Below are positions 9,470 to 17,077 of a DNA stretch of 24,517 nt, piece after piece. How positions within the stretch are numbered: the stretch's first letter is position 1; every line of letters starts with the position of its first letter. Location of the stretch: positions 1 through 24,517 of the forward strand of contig JABITU010000347.1 in assembly GCA_018668195.1 (NCBI GenBank), given 5' to 3'. The stretch is from Tateyamaria sp. Lineage in GTDB: Bacteria; Pseudomonadota; Alphaproteobacteria; Rhodobacterales; Rhodobacteraceae. The notes under the pieces are model-generated. The model made no database searches. It saw only the letters and a list, made by a program, of their open reading frames with translations, and was not told the origin of the DNA. Position numbers and translations under genes: made by a program.

Positions 9470-9492
9470 AAGGGCACCACGAGGGTGCCCTT
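9470..9492 (-). terminator. Intrinsic terminator of fbpA
   Basis: AAGGGCACC (9470-9478) and GGTGCCCTT (9484-9492) form a perfect 9-bp stem with loop ACGAG. Reading the minus strand, the stem runs directly into TTTTCTGTTT, a proper U-tract, so it terminates transcripts from fbpA, whose stop is 130 nt upstream. On the plus strand the tail (CGTCATTT) is poorer, so it is at best a backup terminator for acs. Confidence 0.75.
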
Positions 9493-9622
9493 CGTCATTT
9501 GCGTGACGTGAAGCGTTTTACGAATACTCAAAACGACAGACATCTCCTAACACGTTGAAATATTATATTTCAGGCGCCTTTGGTAGAGTATCGCTTGTCG
9601 CACAACGCTTTATCAGGTCGAA

Positions 9623-10636
9623 TTATTCCCAGCCAACTTGGTTGAAAATAGTCTGCGCCGTCGCCACGTTTGCCGCCACATCCGAAAGATCGACATCGTC
9701 CGGCTTAAACAAACCCAAGACAGCAACAGAGGGGCTTAAGGACACACCAGGAACCGCTGGATATTCGTCATTGCCCGCCGAAAAATACTGTTGCGCCTGA
9801 TCCGAGGCGAGGTATTCAAGGAACGCAACCGCATTAGCCCGATTTGGCGCATGGGCAGCAACACCGCCACCCGAAAGGTTCATGTGCGCGCCTTCGGCAT
9901 TCTGCGAAGGGAATACCCAACCAATGTTGCCGATTTCTTCGACGCCCAACCCTTTGACATCACGCCGCACGGCGCGGGCAAAGTAATATGTATTCGAGAT
10001 CGAAATATCGCACTCGCCTGACACCAACCCGCGCAGCTGGTCTGTGTCGCCGCCTTGGGGGTCACGCGCAAAGTTGTCGACGACACCCTGCGCCCATGCC
10101 TTAGCTGCTTCTGCGCCGTGGTTTTCGATTACGGCTGACAACAGAGTCTGCGAATAGACGTTGCTTGAAGAGCGGTGACATACCATTCCTTTATAGGCAG
10201 GATCGGCAAGCTCCACGTAGCTGGATGGTGGATTTTCAACGCGATCTTTGGCATAAAACACGATCCGCGCGCGTTGCGAAAAGCCAAACCAAGTGTTGTC
10301 GTCATCCTGAAGGTAACCGGGCACGCGCGCCTCAAGAACAGCGCTGTCGGTGGCTTGTAAAACGCCCGCACTCTTCGCACGTTCCAATCGCGACGTGTCC
10401 ACCGTCAGCAAAACATCCGCAGGCGAATTCGCGCCCTCGGCCTGCATCCGTGCGATAAGCTCGTCGCCTTTGCCCTCGATACGGTTAACAGTAATGCCCG
10501 TTTTCTCTGTGAAATCTGAATAAAGACGTTCGTCCGTTTCATAGTGCCGGGAAGAATATAGGTTCACTTCACCTTCGGCAAAAGCGGGCACGGCAGTCGC
10601 GAGGACCAGCAAACTGGGGATAAGTGGGGAAGTCAT
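9623..10636 (-). CDS. fbpA: Iron(III) ABC transporter periplasmic binding protein (FbpA/FutA type)
   Basis: A 337-residue protein with signal peptide MTSPLIPSLLVLATAVPAFA, cleaved before Glu-Gly-Glu. The mature start VNLYSSRHYETDERLYSDFTEKTGI is the ferric-binding family opening, with His31 and Tyr32. The tyrosine pair Tyr217-Tyr218 in SNTYYFAR matches the residues that clamp Fe(III) in FbpA/FutA. ATG 10636 has AAGGAG 6 nt upstream. It captures ferric iron in the periplasm for an ABC importer, but no permease or ATPase gene lies next to it: acs converges from one side, and a monooxygenase gene lies upstream. It must use an importer encoded elsewhere. Two palindromes upstream suggest iron-dependent repression. 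It has its own terminator and is read as a monocistronic unit. Confidence 0.95.
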   Translation of the reverse strand: MTSPLIPSLLVLATAVPAFAEGEVNLYSSRHYETDERLYSDFTEKTGITVNRIEGKGDELIARMQAEGANSPADVLLTVDTSRLERAKSAGVLQATDSAVLEARVPGYLQDDDNTWFGFSQRARIVFYAKDRVENPPSSYVELADPAYKGMVCHRSSSNVYSQTLLSAVIENHGAEAAKAWAQGVVDNFARDPQGGDTDQLRGLVSGECDISISNTYYFARAVRRDVKGLGVEEIGNIGWVFPSQNAEGAHMNLSGGGVAAHAPNRANAVAFLEYLASDQAQQYFSAGNDEYPAVPGVSLSPSVAVLGLFKPDDVDLSDVAANVATAQTIFNQVGWE

Positions 10637-10653
10637 AATCGCTCCTTGGTAAC

Positions 10654-10670
10654 TTGACTAAAACAGTAAG
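10654..10670 (-). promoter_or_regulatory. Proximal iron-box-like palindrome of fbpA
   Basis: TTGACT-AAAAC-AGTAAG on the plus strand, a 17-bp imperfect palindrome with the same layout as the distal copy. It lies just downstream of a likely promoter (-35 TTGACG at 10695-10690 on the minus strand, -10-like sequence around 10670-10675) and 17 nt before the fbpA ATG, a position suited to repression. It resembles, from memory, the iron box predicted for Rhodobacterales iron-uptake genes. Confidence 0.6.
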
Positions 10671-10701
10671 TTTATGAAAATCGACGAGTCGTCAAGTCTT
10701 T

Positions 10702-10718
10702 CTGACTAAAAAAGTCAG
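10702..10718 (-). promoter_or_regulatory. Distal iron-box-like palindrome of fbpA, overlapping the upstream stop codon
   Basis: CTGACT-AAAAA-AGTCAG, a perfect 17-bp palindrome with a 5-base A-tract centre. It sits just upstream of the TTGACG -35 element and its centre is 48 bp from that of the proximal copy. It includes the TGA stop (10717-10715) of the FAD monooxygenase gene. Two matching sites bracketing one promoter support a real operator; the binding protein (RirA- or IscR-like) is inferred. Confidence 0.65.
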
Positions 10719-11902
10719 ATTAATGTGGTAACGTCATATCCATAGACCCAATCCTGCCGGGCATGGATCATTGTGGGCAGCAGTCGCGAGGCAATCGCCA
10801 TTGGCCCATAGATCGCCGTCTTTCCCAATGTAGAGCCCTTGTGAAACAGCCGCGCATTGGCAGCAGACCCTTTTTGTACCCGCGTGGTCCGAGCGATACG
10901 CAAATCAAAATAGTGGGAAAATGCAGCTGCTGGCGTGTCTTTGCAATCCAAGAGTGCGCCCAAGATCCAAGCATCTTCAAGCGCTTGCACGGCACCCTGT
11001 GCCATGGATGGCAACATTGGGTGCGCAGCGTCGCCCAAAAGAACCACACGACCGTCATGCCAGGTGGACAAGGGCGCGCGATCAAACAAAGCCCAACGAT
11101 TGAGCGTTTCAGCCTGTTCGATCAACGTCGCAACCACAGGATTCCAGCCCTCGAAATCCGCAATCGCATCTGCCTTGTTTCCTTCTACATGCCACCCTTC
11201 TGGCGCAGGGTTTGGGGTTTCAACCATGCCGACAAAATTGGCCATCGCACCCGCACGAAGCCGCGTTGTGACGGCATGCCGCCCATCACCTGCCCAAATA
11301 CACGCGCCGGGTGGCGGCGCGTGAGCGCCGAGTGCGTCGATGGGCACCACAGCGCGCCAAGCCACGTTTCCAGTATAGCGCGGCGCGTCTGGCCCAAGCA
11401 TCTGTGTCCGCAGGACGGAATGCAGCCCATCAGCCCCAACCGCTACGTCGCCAGAGCATGTCGCGCCATCCGTCAGCGTCAGGGTGACACCGGTATGATC
11501 CTGCGCGTAGCCGGTCACGACCGCGCCGGTTCGGATCGCGTCTGGCGCCAACCTGTGCAATCGTTGTGCAAGTGCGGCCACCAGATCGGCGCGGTGGATG
11601 TGGATATAGGGTGCCCCCCACCGTCGCGCAGCATAGCCTCGCATCTGCAGACTAAAAACCTTGCGCCCTGAAACGCCCATGCGCATCTCGACACGCTCAG
11701 GTTCAAACAGGGTGTCCCGCAGCATCGGTGTGACACCCAACGCCTCAAGCACTCGCCAACCATTCGGAGAGATTTGCAAGCCTGCCCCCACTTCGGTCAG
11801 TTTCGGGGCCTGCTCCAAGACCGTGACATCATGGCCCCGCTGCGCAATAGCAATCGCCGCAGCCAGCCCTCCGATCCCGCCACCAACAATTAACGCTTTC
11901 AC
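10715..11902 (-). CDS. FAD-dependent monooxygenase (salicylate hydroxylase-like)
   Basis: A 395-residue single-component flavin hydroxylase of the PHBH/UbiH class. The N-terminal dinucleotide fold has GGGIGG at 7-12 and ends in Glu30 for the FAD ribose. The GADG motif at 156-159 contacts FAD and NAD(P)H. GRVVLLGDAAHPMLPSMAQGAVQALEDAWIL around 285-315 is the second FAD motif. Relatives hydroxylate salicylate, 3-hydroxybenzoate, 6-hydroxynicotinate or similar rings using NAD(P)H and oxygen; the actual substrate cannot be read here. It starts with GTG at 11902, which overlaps the stop of the racemase gene as GTGA, with a G-rich GGGGGCGG RBS. The two proteins are thus translationally coupled. Last gene of the operon; its stop lies inside the distal fbpA iron box. 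Confidence 0.88.
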   Translation of the reverse strand: MKALIVGGGIGGLAAAIAIAQRGHDVTVLEQAPKLTEVGAGLQISPNGWRVLEALGVTPMLRDTLFEPERVEMRMGVSGRKVFSLQMRGYAARRWGAPYIHIHRADLVAALAQRLHRLAPDAIRTGAVVTGYAQDHTGVTLTLTDGATCSGDVAVGADGLHSVLRTQMLGPDAPRYTGNVAWRAVVPIDALGAHAPPPGACIWAGDGRHAVTTRLRAGAMANFVGMVETPNPAPEGWHVEGNKADAIADFEGWNPVVATLIEQAETLNRWALFDRAPLSTWHDGRVVLLGDAAHPMLPSMAQGAVQALEDAWILGALLDCKDTPAAAFSHYFDLRIARTTRVQKGSAANARLFHKGSTLGKTAIYGPMAIASRLLPTMIHARQDWVYGYDVTTLI

Positions 11903-12996
11903 GTGCCGCCCCCATCCGTGGGATCAATTCCCAGTTCGGCCAGTATCGCATCGGTATCTGCACCACGCGCATTCGGAGGTTCTGGTGGATGCGGAACAGA
12001 GCGGCCAAAGCGGGGCGCCGGAGTAGACTGCCGCACACCGCCCGGTGCCACATAGACCGCGCGATCGGCCATATGTGGATGAACCGCCGCCTCTTCAATG
12101 GACAACACCGGCGCAACACAGGCGTCCGTACCTGCAAAAACAGCAGACCATTCATCCCGGCTGCGGCCGGCAAAAATCTGGGCGAACCGGTCATGCATTG
12201 CGGGCCAGGATCTGCGATCGTTCTGATCTGGCAGGTCCGCCGCTTTCAGTCCCAAACCGTTTAACAAGAGTGCATAGAACTGTGGTTCCAATGCGCCAAC
12301 GGCCACGTGTTGCCCATCCGCGCAGGCGTAACAGCGATAAAACGGTGCGCCACCATCCAGCATGTTTGCGCTGCGCTCCGGCATCCAGTCGCCCTGCGCC
12401 ATCATCCCGTGGATCAACCCCATCATCGCCGGAACGCCGTCGATCATGGCAGCATCGACAACCTGTCCCTTGCCGGAAACGCCACGTTCAATCACTGCGG
12501 CCAACAGACCGTAGAGTAAAAACATCGTACCACCACCGTAATCCGCCACAAGGTTCATAGGCGGTGCAGGTGGCGCATCAGAAGGGCCCATCATGCCAAG
12601 CACGCCAGTTGTGGCCAGATAGGTTATGTCATGCCCTGCTACTTGCGCCATCGGCCCAGTCTGCCCCCAGCCGGTCATCCGGCCATATATGACCTGTTCG
12701 GGACAATCCTTTGGCCCAAGGCCAAGCCGCTCCATCACGCCGGGCCGGAACCCTTCGATCACGATGTCAGCGCGCCCGATCAACGCCAAGGCCGCTGCCT
12801 GTCCTCCGCCTGACTTGAGGTCCAGCACAATCGACCGCTTACCACGTCGGTTCACATCAGACGGGTCCACTGCCTCTGCGACGCGGTCAATTGTGATAAC
12901 ATCAGCCCCCATATCAGCCAACATCTGCCCCGCCAACGGCGCAGGACCAAGCCCCGAGAATTCAACGACTTTCAATGTGGCGAGTGGACCTTGCAT
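11899..12996 (-). CDS. Alpha-methylacyl-CoA racemase (family III CoA-transferase fold)
   Basis: A 365-residue CaiB/BaiF-fold protein. Start at the ATG 12996 (MQGPLATLKVVEFSGLGPAP), which has GGGAGAC 7 nt upstream; the frame extends to 13065 but the extra residues are not family-like. Motifs are RGKRSIVLDLKS, EGFRPGVMERLGLGP, YGRMTGWGQTGP, VAGHDITYLA, LVADYGGGTMFL and GALEPQFY. His122, Asp152 and Glu237 keep exactly the spacing of the catalytic His126, Asp156 and Glu241 of the Mycobacterium tuberculosis racemase MCR (constant offset of 4), and Glu-Pro-Gln-Phe-Tyr is preserved. This supports a 1,1-proton-transfer racemase of 2-methylacyl-CoA rather than a formyl- or succinyl-CoA transferase. 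It lies 121 nt after the CoA ligase gene and overlaps the monooxygenase gene. The natural substrate is unknown. Confidence 0.9.
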   Translation of the reverse strand: MQGPLATLKVVEFSGLGPAPLAGQMLADMGADVITIDRVAEAVDPSDVNRRGKRSIVLDLKSGGGQAAALALIGRADIVIEGFRPGVMERLGLGPKDCPEQVIYGRMTGWGQTGPMAQVAGHDITYLATTGVLGMMGPSDAPPAPPMNLVADYGGGTMFLLYGLLAAVIERGVSGKGQVVDAAMIDGVPAMMGLIHGMMAQGDWMPERSANMLDGGAPFYRCYACADGQHVAVGALEPQFYALLLNGLGLKAADLPDQNDRRSWPAMHDRFAQIFAGRSRDEWSAVFAGTDACVAPVLSIEEAAVHPHMADRAVYVAPGGVRQSTPAPRFGRSVPHPPEPPNARGADTDAILAELGIDPTDGGGT

Positions 12997-13117
12997 TTCT
13001 GTCTCCCTTTTCGCGTCGATTGGATAGAAACGGCGCGATGCGTGCAAGACCTTTGGTATGAACAAGCGGTATGCAGAAAACGGAAGTAGGGCAAAACCAA
13101 ACCTGCTTTGCCGCCCT

Positions 13118-14608
13118 TTATCGGATCAAGGCGGCCAGTTTGAGACGCTGGATCTTGCCCGATGGTCCTTTGGGTAATTCATCTAGGAAATGGATGTTTT
13201 CGGGTGCCTTGAATGACCCCAGCCGCCGCTGGCATAGCGCAATAAGGTCTTTTTCCGAAAGTGCCGAGCCCGGCTTTACACTCACCGCCGCCTCAACCGT
13301 TTCGCCATAGCTCTTGCAGGGCCGTGCAAAGGCAGCAGCTTCGATCACATCAGGTTCGGAATACAGCACTTCGTCAATTTCGCGCGGGGCGATGTTTTCA
13401 CCGCCTTTGATAATCAGCTCTTTAAGACGCCCTGTGACATAAACATATCCATCCGAGTCTATATGGCCCAGATCACCGGTGCGCAGCCACTCGCCTGCAA
13501 AGGCATCGGCGGTCGCGTCTGGGTTATTAAGATATTCGCGCATGACATTTGGCCCCTTGACCGCGATCTCGCCCTGCTGCATCGCCGCGGCACGTTCAAG
13601 CTGAGGAGTGAGAATGCAAACCTCATTGCCATGAGCAATGCCCGGCGATCCGATCTTGCGAACCCCCGGCGGCAATGGGTTTGAAAGAATCTGCGCCGCA
13701 GTTTCCGTCAACCCCATTGTTTCAATAATGGGCACCCGAAAGCGGTCTTGGAATGCTGATTGTGTTTCCACCGCGAGGGCCGAGGACGCGGACCGACCGA
13801 AGCGCAGGCGTGCGCAGGTCGCTTGGCTTGGCGCGCTATCGCCATGCAACAGGTGGCTGATGATTGTCGGCACCACTGAGAACCAGGTGACCTTGGCCTT
13901 CTCAGCCTGTTGCCAAAACCTCGAGACCGAAAACCTTGCTGTCATCGCGAGTGATCCACCCGACACGAGCGCACCCATAACGGTCACACATAAGCCATTG
14001 ATATGGTAAATGGGCAGAACGCAAAGCCCCCGATCCGCCGGGGACAAATCGTGTGCAATCGCTGTGGTCCACCCCCCAGCCAAAAGGCTTGCGTGCGTGT
14101 GCACCACGCCTTTGGGCTGGCCAGTTGTACCCGACGTGTACATCAGCAAAGCATGTTGGGTCGCATCGAAACTTGGAATTTCAAGACGTAGCGACAGCAT
14201 TTCCGGCGACACAATCGACAAACGCTGCGGCGCGATGGCGCCAATCGTATCCAGTTGGCCGTGATGGACAAAAGCATAACGGGCATCGCAGTGGTCAAGC
14301 GCATAACTGATTGCATCCGGGCCTGCCGCCAGATTGATCATAGTCGCCCGGAACCCGCCGTACAGCACCGCGTAAAGCGCTACGACACCCTCCCGCCCGT
14401 TCGGATGCACAATCGCAACACTTTCGCCGGGCTGAATGTTCAGGCCGACCAGCCCCTGGGCCATTGTTCGCGCCTCATCGCGTAGAACGCGCCAGCCAAG
14501 CACCTCATCCGTTTCGGGAAAGACTATAGCGACCCCATCGCCTTTAGCGCGCGCATCAAGCCAATCCCTGACGGTTCCTGCAGGCGGACCGCCCCGGTCA
14601 AAAATCAC
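13118..14608 (-). CDS. AMP-forming acid-CoA ligase (SauT-like, putative sulfoacetate-CoA ligase)
   Basis: A 496-residue class I adenylate-forming enzyme. Motifs: YTSGTTGQPKG at 157-167, PIYHINGL near 199-206, GLTETAA at 299-305, EWLRTGDLGHID at 373-384, GRLKELIIKGGENIAPREIDEVL at 393-415, and PKGPSGK with catalytic Lys485. It activates a carboxylate to its acyl-AMP and then to the CoA thioester. I place the start at GTG 14608, an exact GTGA overlap with the stop of the dehydrogenase gene; an in-frame TTG at 14626 is the alternative. Pairing with an acylating aldehyde dehydrogenase behind a tripartite carboxylate transporter and a divergent LacI regulator matches the sauST arrangement of sulfoacetate degraders such as Cupriavidus necator. 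Other small or substituted acids are possible, and oxalyl- or malonyl-CoA-type ligases look similar. Confidence 0.85.
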   Translation of the reverse strand: MIFDRGGPPAGTVRDWLDARAKGDGVAIVFPETDEVLGWRVLRDEARTMAQGLVGLNIQPGESVAIVHPNGREGVVALYAVLYGGFRATMINLAAGPDAISYALDHCDARYAFVHHGQLDTIGAIAPQRLSIVSPEMLSLRLEIPSFDATQHALLMYTSGTTGQPKGVVHTHASLLAGGWTTAIAHDLSPADRGLCVLPIYHINGLCVTVMGALVSGGSLAMTARFSVSRFWQQAEKAKVTWFSVVPTIISHLLHGDSAPSQATCARLRFGRSASSALAVETQSAFQDRFRVPIIETMGLTETAAQILSNPLPPGVRKIGSPGIAHGNEVCILTPQLERAAAMQQGEIAVKGPNVMREYLNNPDATADAFAGEWLRTGDLGHIDSDGYVYVTGRLKELIIKGGENIAPREIDEVLYSEPDVIEAAAFARPCKSYGETVEAAVSVKPGSALSEKDLIALCQRRLGSFKAPENIHFLDELPKGPSGKIQRLKLAALIR

Positions 14609-16008
14609 TGACCCGCCTCTTTCCAATAGGGGCCAAAGATATCTTCGACCGCCGGTTCATTTGCCGGGATTTCGCGCACGATTTTTGTCGTTTGCATGAA
14701 GTGCCGCCAATGCACGTTGGTGTCGATCGAATTCCCGCCCCACGACCCGCAGCCCATGGACAAAGAGAACGGCATGCCATTGGTAAACGACCCGCCAGTC
14801 GCAAAGGTATGCGCCTGATTAACGATAATGCGACTGGTTGGAATAGCCTGCGCCAACACTAGCGGTCGGGCCTCATTATTGGTGTGGATGCCCACGGAAT
14901 GTCCCCGCCCCTGATGCAACTGGATGTCGCAGGCTGTTTCGACAGCGGCTTCGAAATCACTCGCCCGGTAGACCGACAGCACCCGGCTGAGCTTTTCGCC
15001 TGACAGGGGATGATCAGGCCCAATGCCGCTGGTCTCAACGGCCAGATACTCTGTGCCTGTCGGAACCTCGCCTGCGAGGCCAAGTGCCGCGATCATTGCA
15101 TCTGCGTCGCGGGCAATGGCCTGAGGGTTCAAATGGCCTTTGACCCAAAGTTTGTCTGTTACACGGGCCTCATCCGAGATGAGCGCGCCGCCTGTCTTGG
15201 CCATTTCTTGCACAAATGCGTCATAGATTGCATCCACAACCACCACCGCGTTCTCTGAAGAACACGACGTTGCATTGTCAAAAGTCTTCGACGCGCGAAT
15301 TTTTTCAGCCGCGTCGGCAAGATCAGCGGTTTCATCAACGATGACCGCGACATTGCCCGCACCAACCGCCAGGGCTGGCGTGCCTGACGTATAGGCACGC
15401 TTTACGTTGTTCTGGCTGCCCGTCACGACGATCAAGTCCGTCACTTCGAGCAGACGTTGGGTTTTCTCTTTGGATCCCCTACCGGGAATCATCTGCACCA
15501 GATCGCGGTCGATGCCGACCTTGTCGAATTCATAGTGAATATAGCCCAAAAGCACCTCACAGGTGGCAACGCCCTTAGGCGAGGGCGACACGATAATGGA
15601 ATTGCCACATTTCAGGGCGTTGATGATGTTATTTGCCGGTGTCGCCCCAGGATTAGTCGAGGGCACAACTGCGCCAATAACGCCTATGGGGCGCGCAATT
15701 TCAATGATGCCTGTGTCTGTATCGTCGGCGATAACACCATAGGTCCGGACATTGGAAATATCGCGCAACAGACCAAGCGTTTTGCGATGATTCTTGGTGA
15801 TCTTGTCCGGCACATTGCCCAAGCCAGTTGTTTTGACGGCCAACTCTGCCAAGTGACGGTTGCGCGCGGGCTCCATGATGGCCCAGCCTGCGGCTAGGGC
15901 GGCGCGGTTGTATAGAGCTTGCGACCCGGCTGCCTCGTATCTTGCTTGAGCTGCGCGCGCGCGCGCCACAATAGCATCAACCTCGGCAGTTTGATCATGG
16001 GCAGTCAT
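14605..16008 (-). CDS. Acylating (CoA-dependent) aldehyde dehydrogenase, SauS-like sulfoacetaldehyde dehydrogenase
   Basis: A 467-residue aldehyde dehydrogenase with catalytic Cys249 in FDNATSCSSENAVVVVD, the variant typical of acylating enzymes (acetaldehyde, succinate-semialdehyde and sulfoacetaldehyde dehydrogenases) rather than hydrolytic ones. The usual general-base glutamate motif is absent, and PIGVIGAVVPSTNPGATPANNIINALKCGNSIIVSPSP at about 107-144 is the cofactor-binding region. The C-terminal TGGSFTNGMPFSLSMGCGSWGGNSIDTNVHWRHFM segment also fits. It should interconvert an acyl-CoA and an aldehyde using NAD(P)H. ATG 16008 with AAGGAAA about 8 nt upstream. It follows tctC after a strong hairpin and overlaps the ligase gene, so the ligase product is probably its substrate. 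Assignment to sulfoacetaldehyde rests on gene pairing and recall of SauS, not on a search. Confidence 0.85.
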   Translation of the reverse strand: MTAHDQTAEVDAIVARARAAQARYEAAGSQALYNRAALAAGWAIMEPARNRHLAELAVKTTGLGNVPDKITKNHRKTLGLLRDISNVRTYGVIADDTDTGIIEIARPIGVIGAVVPSTNPGATPANNIINALKCGNSIIVSPSPKGVATCEVLLGYIHYEFDKVGIDRDLVQMIPGRGSKEKTQRLLEVTDLIVVTGSQNNVKRAYTSGTPALAVGAGNVAVIVDETADLADAAEKIRASKTFDNATSCSSENAVVVVDAIYDAFVQEMAKTGGALISDEARVTDKLWVKGHLNPQAIARDADAMIAALGLAGEVPTGTEYLAVETSGIGPDHPLSGEKLSRVLSVYRASDFEAAVETACDIQLHQGRGHSVGIHTNNEARPLVLAQAIPTSRIIVNQAHTFATGGSFTNGMPFSLSMGCGSWGGNSIDTNVHWRHFMQTTKIVREIPANEPAVEDIFGPYWKEAGQ

Positions 16009-16030
16009 TGGTAATTTCCTTTGGTAGATT

Positions 16031-16056
16031 GGCAGAGCGCTGTTTAGCGCCCTGCC
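16031..16056 (-). other. tctC-dehydrogenase intercistronic hairpin
   Basis: GGCAGAGCGCT (16031-16041) pairs with AGCGCCCTGCC (16046-16056) across a 4-base loop: an 11-bp stem with a single G-U pair, the strongest hairpin I saw in the window. It starts about 10 nt after the tctC stop and is not followed by a T-run on the minus strand, so it probably protects the tct part of the message or partly attenuates the enzyme genes. Confidence 0.65.
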
Positions 16057-16065
16057 CTGGTTTGT

Positions 16066-17034
16066 TCAAAGACCTGCAAGCAGTTCTTTCAGCGTTTCTT
16101 CGCGTGCCGCCCACATGTCGAGCACTTGGTCGCGTGTCATGATATGCATGGGCGATCCACCCGCTTTCATCTTGCCCGCAACGCGCTTGTTTTCGAACAT
16201 GGTCGGTACCGTCGCAGCCAGCTTGTCGATGATGCTCTGTGGTGTACCCTTTGGCACCATCACGCCACGGAAGTTCACCGATGCATTGTCGACCTCGTAG
16301 CCTTGCTCCATCAGTGTCGGCACGTCTGGCAAAAAGTCGTTTCGCGCAAGATCGAAAACGCCCAAGATCTTGACGTTTCCGGCCGAACGCGCGCGGAATG
16401 CGTCAGACAGGTTGTTCACGCCACCCATAACGTCACCCGCGATGACGGCTTTCATCGCAGCGGCCCCACCACCCTTGGTTGGGATATAGGCCATTTTCAC
16501 ACCTGCCGCTTTTTCAAGCTGCAAAGCGGCAATGTGGTGACCCACGAAAAGACCCGCACCCGAAAAGGTCAGCTTGCCAGGGTTCTCACGGGCAAAGTTC
16601 ACCACATCGTCCATCGAGTTCATGCCGCTGTCGGCAGCCACGACAAACACAGCCGGATCGGCTCCCCAGTTGGCAATTGGTTCAAAGCTGTCGCGAGAAT
16701 ATTCAACGCCGCCCTTGATCGACTGTGCGATAAAATGCGGAATGTTATAGGCACCCAGCGTGTAGCCGTCTGCCTCAGCCTGTGTCGCCAGCCAGTTCCA
16801 GCCTACGCGGCCACCTGCCCCCGGCTTGTTGATGATTGCGATGGGCATACCCAACGCGTCCTCGTTTCCGGCAGTCATCGTGACGATGCGCGCCTGAAAG
16901 TCGGTTGCGCCCCCCGCCCCATAGCTGACCATCATCATCACTGGACGGTCAGGATAATTTGCGTGACCATCAGCAATCGCACAAGTCGTCATCGAGGCCA
17001 GAGCAATGGCCGCTCCTGCTAGTAGTTTTCTCAT
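16066..17034 (-). CDS. tctC: Tripartite tricarboxylate transporter substrate-binding protein (TctC/Bug family)
   Basis: A 322-residue periplasmic protein, normal length for Bug/TctC. Signal peptide MRKLLAGAAIALASMTTCAIA, then YPDRPVMMMVSYGAGGATDFQARI, the family opening with the glycine-rich loop that binds the carboxylate, and INKPGAGGRVGWNWLATQ, the second classical ligand loop. ATG 17034 with GGGAGGA 7 nt upstream. It captures an organic anion and passes it to TctAB. It comes third in the tctA-B-C order rather than first, and directly precedes the dehydrogenase and ligase genes, so the ligand is most likely the acid activated by that ligase. Bug proteins bind very varied acids, so the sequence alone does not identify it. 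Confidence 0.93.
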   Translation of the reverse strand: MRKLLAGAAIALASMTTCAIADGHANYPDRPVMMMVSYGAGGATDFQARIVTMTAGNEDALGMPIAIINKPGAGGRVGWNWLATQAEADGYTLGAYNIPHFIAQSIKGGVEYSRDSFEPIANWGADPAVFVVAADSGMNSMDDVVNFARENPGKLTFSGAGLFVGHHIAALQLEKAAGVKMAYIPTKGGGAAAMKAVIAGDVMGGVNNLSDAFRARSAGNVKILGVFDLARNDFLPDVPTLMEQGYEVDNASVNFRGVMVPKGTPQSIIDKLAATVPTMFENKRVAGKMKAGGSPMHIMTRDQVLDMWAAREETLKELLAGL

Positions 17035-17077
17035 CTTGGTTCCTCCCTAGGATAAGTGGTTCTGCCGCTTGTTTGGG

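Larger units (their letters stand above)
9091..9622. other. Convergent non-coding gap between acs and fbpA
   Basis: This 530-nt stretch lies between two converging genes. Besides the two terminator hairpins (9140-9160 and 9470-9492) I see nothing I can support. An open frame at 9087-9446 on the plus strand and one at 9307-9543 on the minus strand show no family resemblance. A decayed gene cannot be excluded. Confidence 0.4.

Noticed and set aside
10763..11671. Long plus-strand frame of about 302 codons opposite the FAD monooxygenase
   Set aside because: Antisense shadow; rich in Arg/His/Cys with no domain, while the minus strand carries all flavin-binding motifs.
11899..12996. Formyl-CoA or succinyl-CoA transferase
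   Set aside because: The His122/Asp152/Glu237 triad and EPQFY motif match racemases; the catalytic aspartate context of true family III transferases is not what is seen.
13066..13117. Terminator between CoA ligase and racemase genes from GGCAAA/TTTGCC
   Set aside because: Only a 6-bp stem with an 11-base loop and no following T-run; too weak to split the operon on this evidence.
14605..16008. Propanediol/ethanolamine microcompartment-type aldehyde dehydrogenase
   Set aside because: No encapsulation peptide is apparent at the N-terminus and no shell protein genes are nearby.
16126..17022. Long plus-strand frame of about 298 codons opposite tctC
   Set aside because: It is the antisense shadow of tctC; the tctC frame has a signal peptide, family motifs and an RBS.
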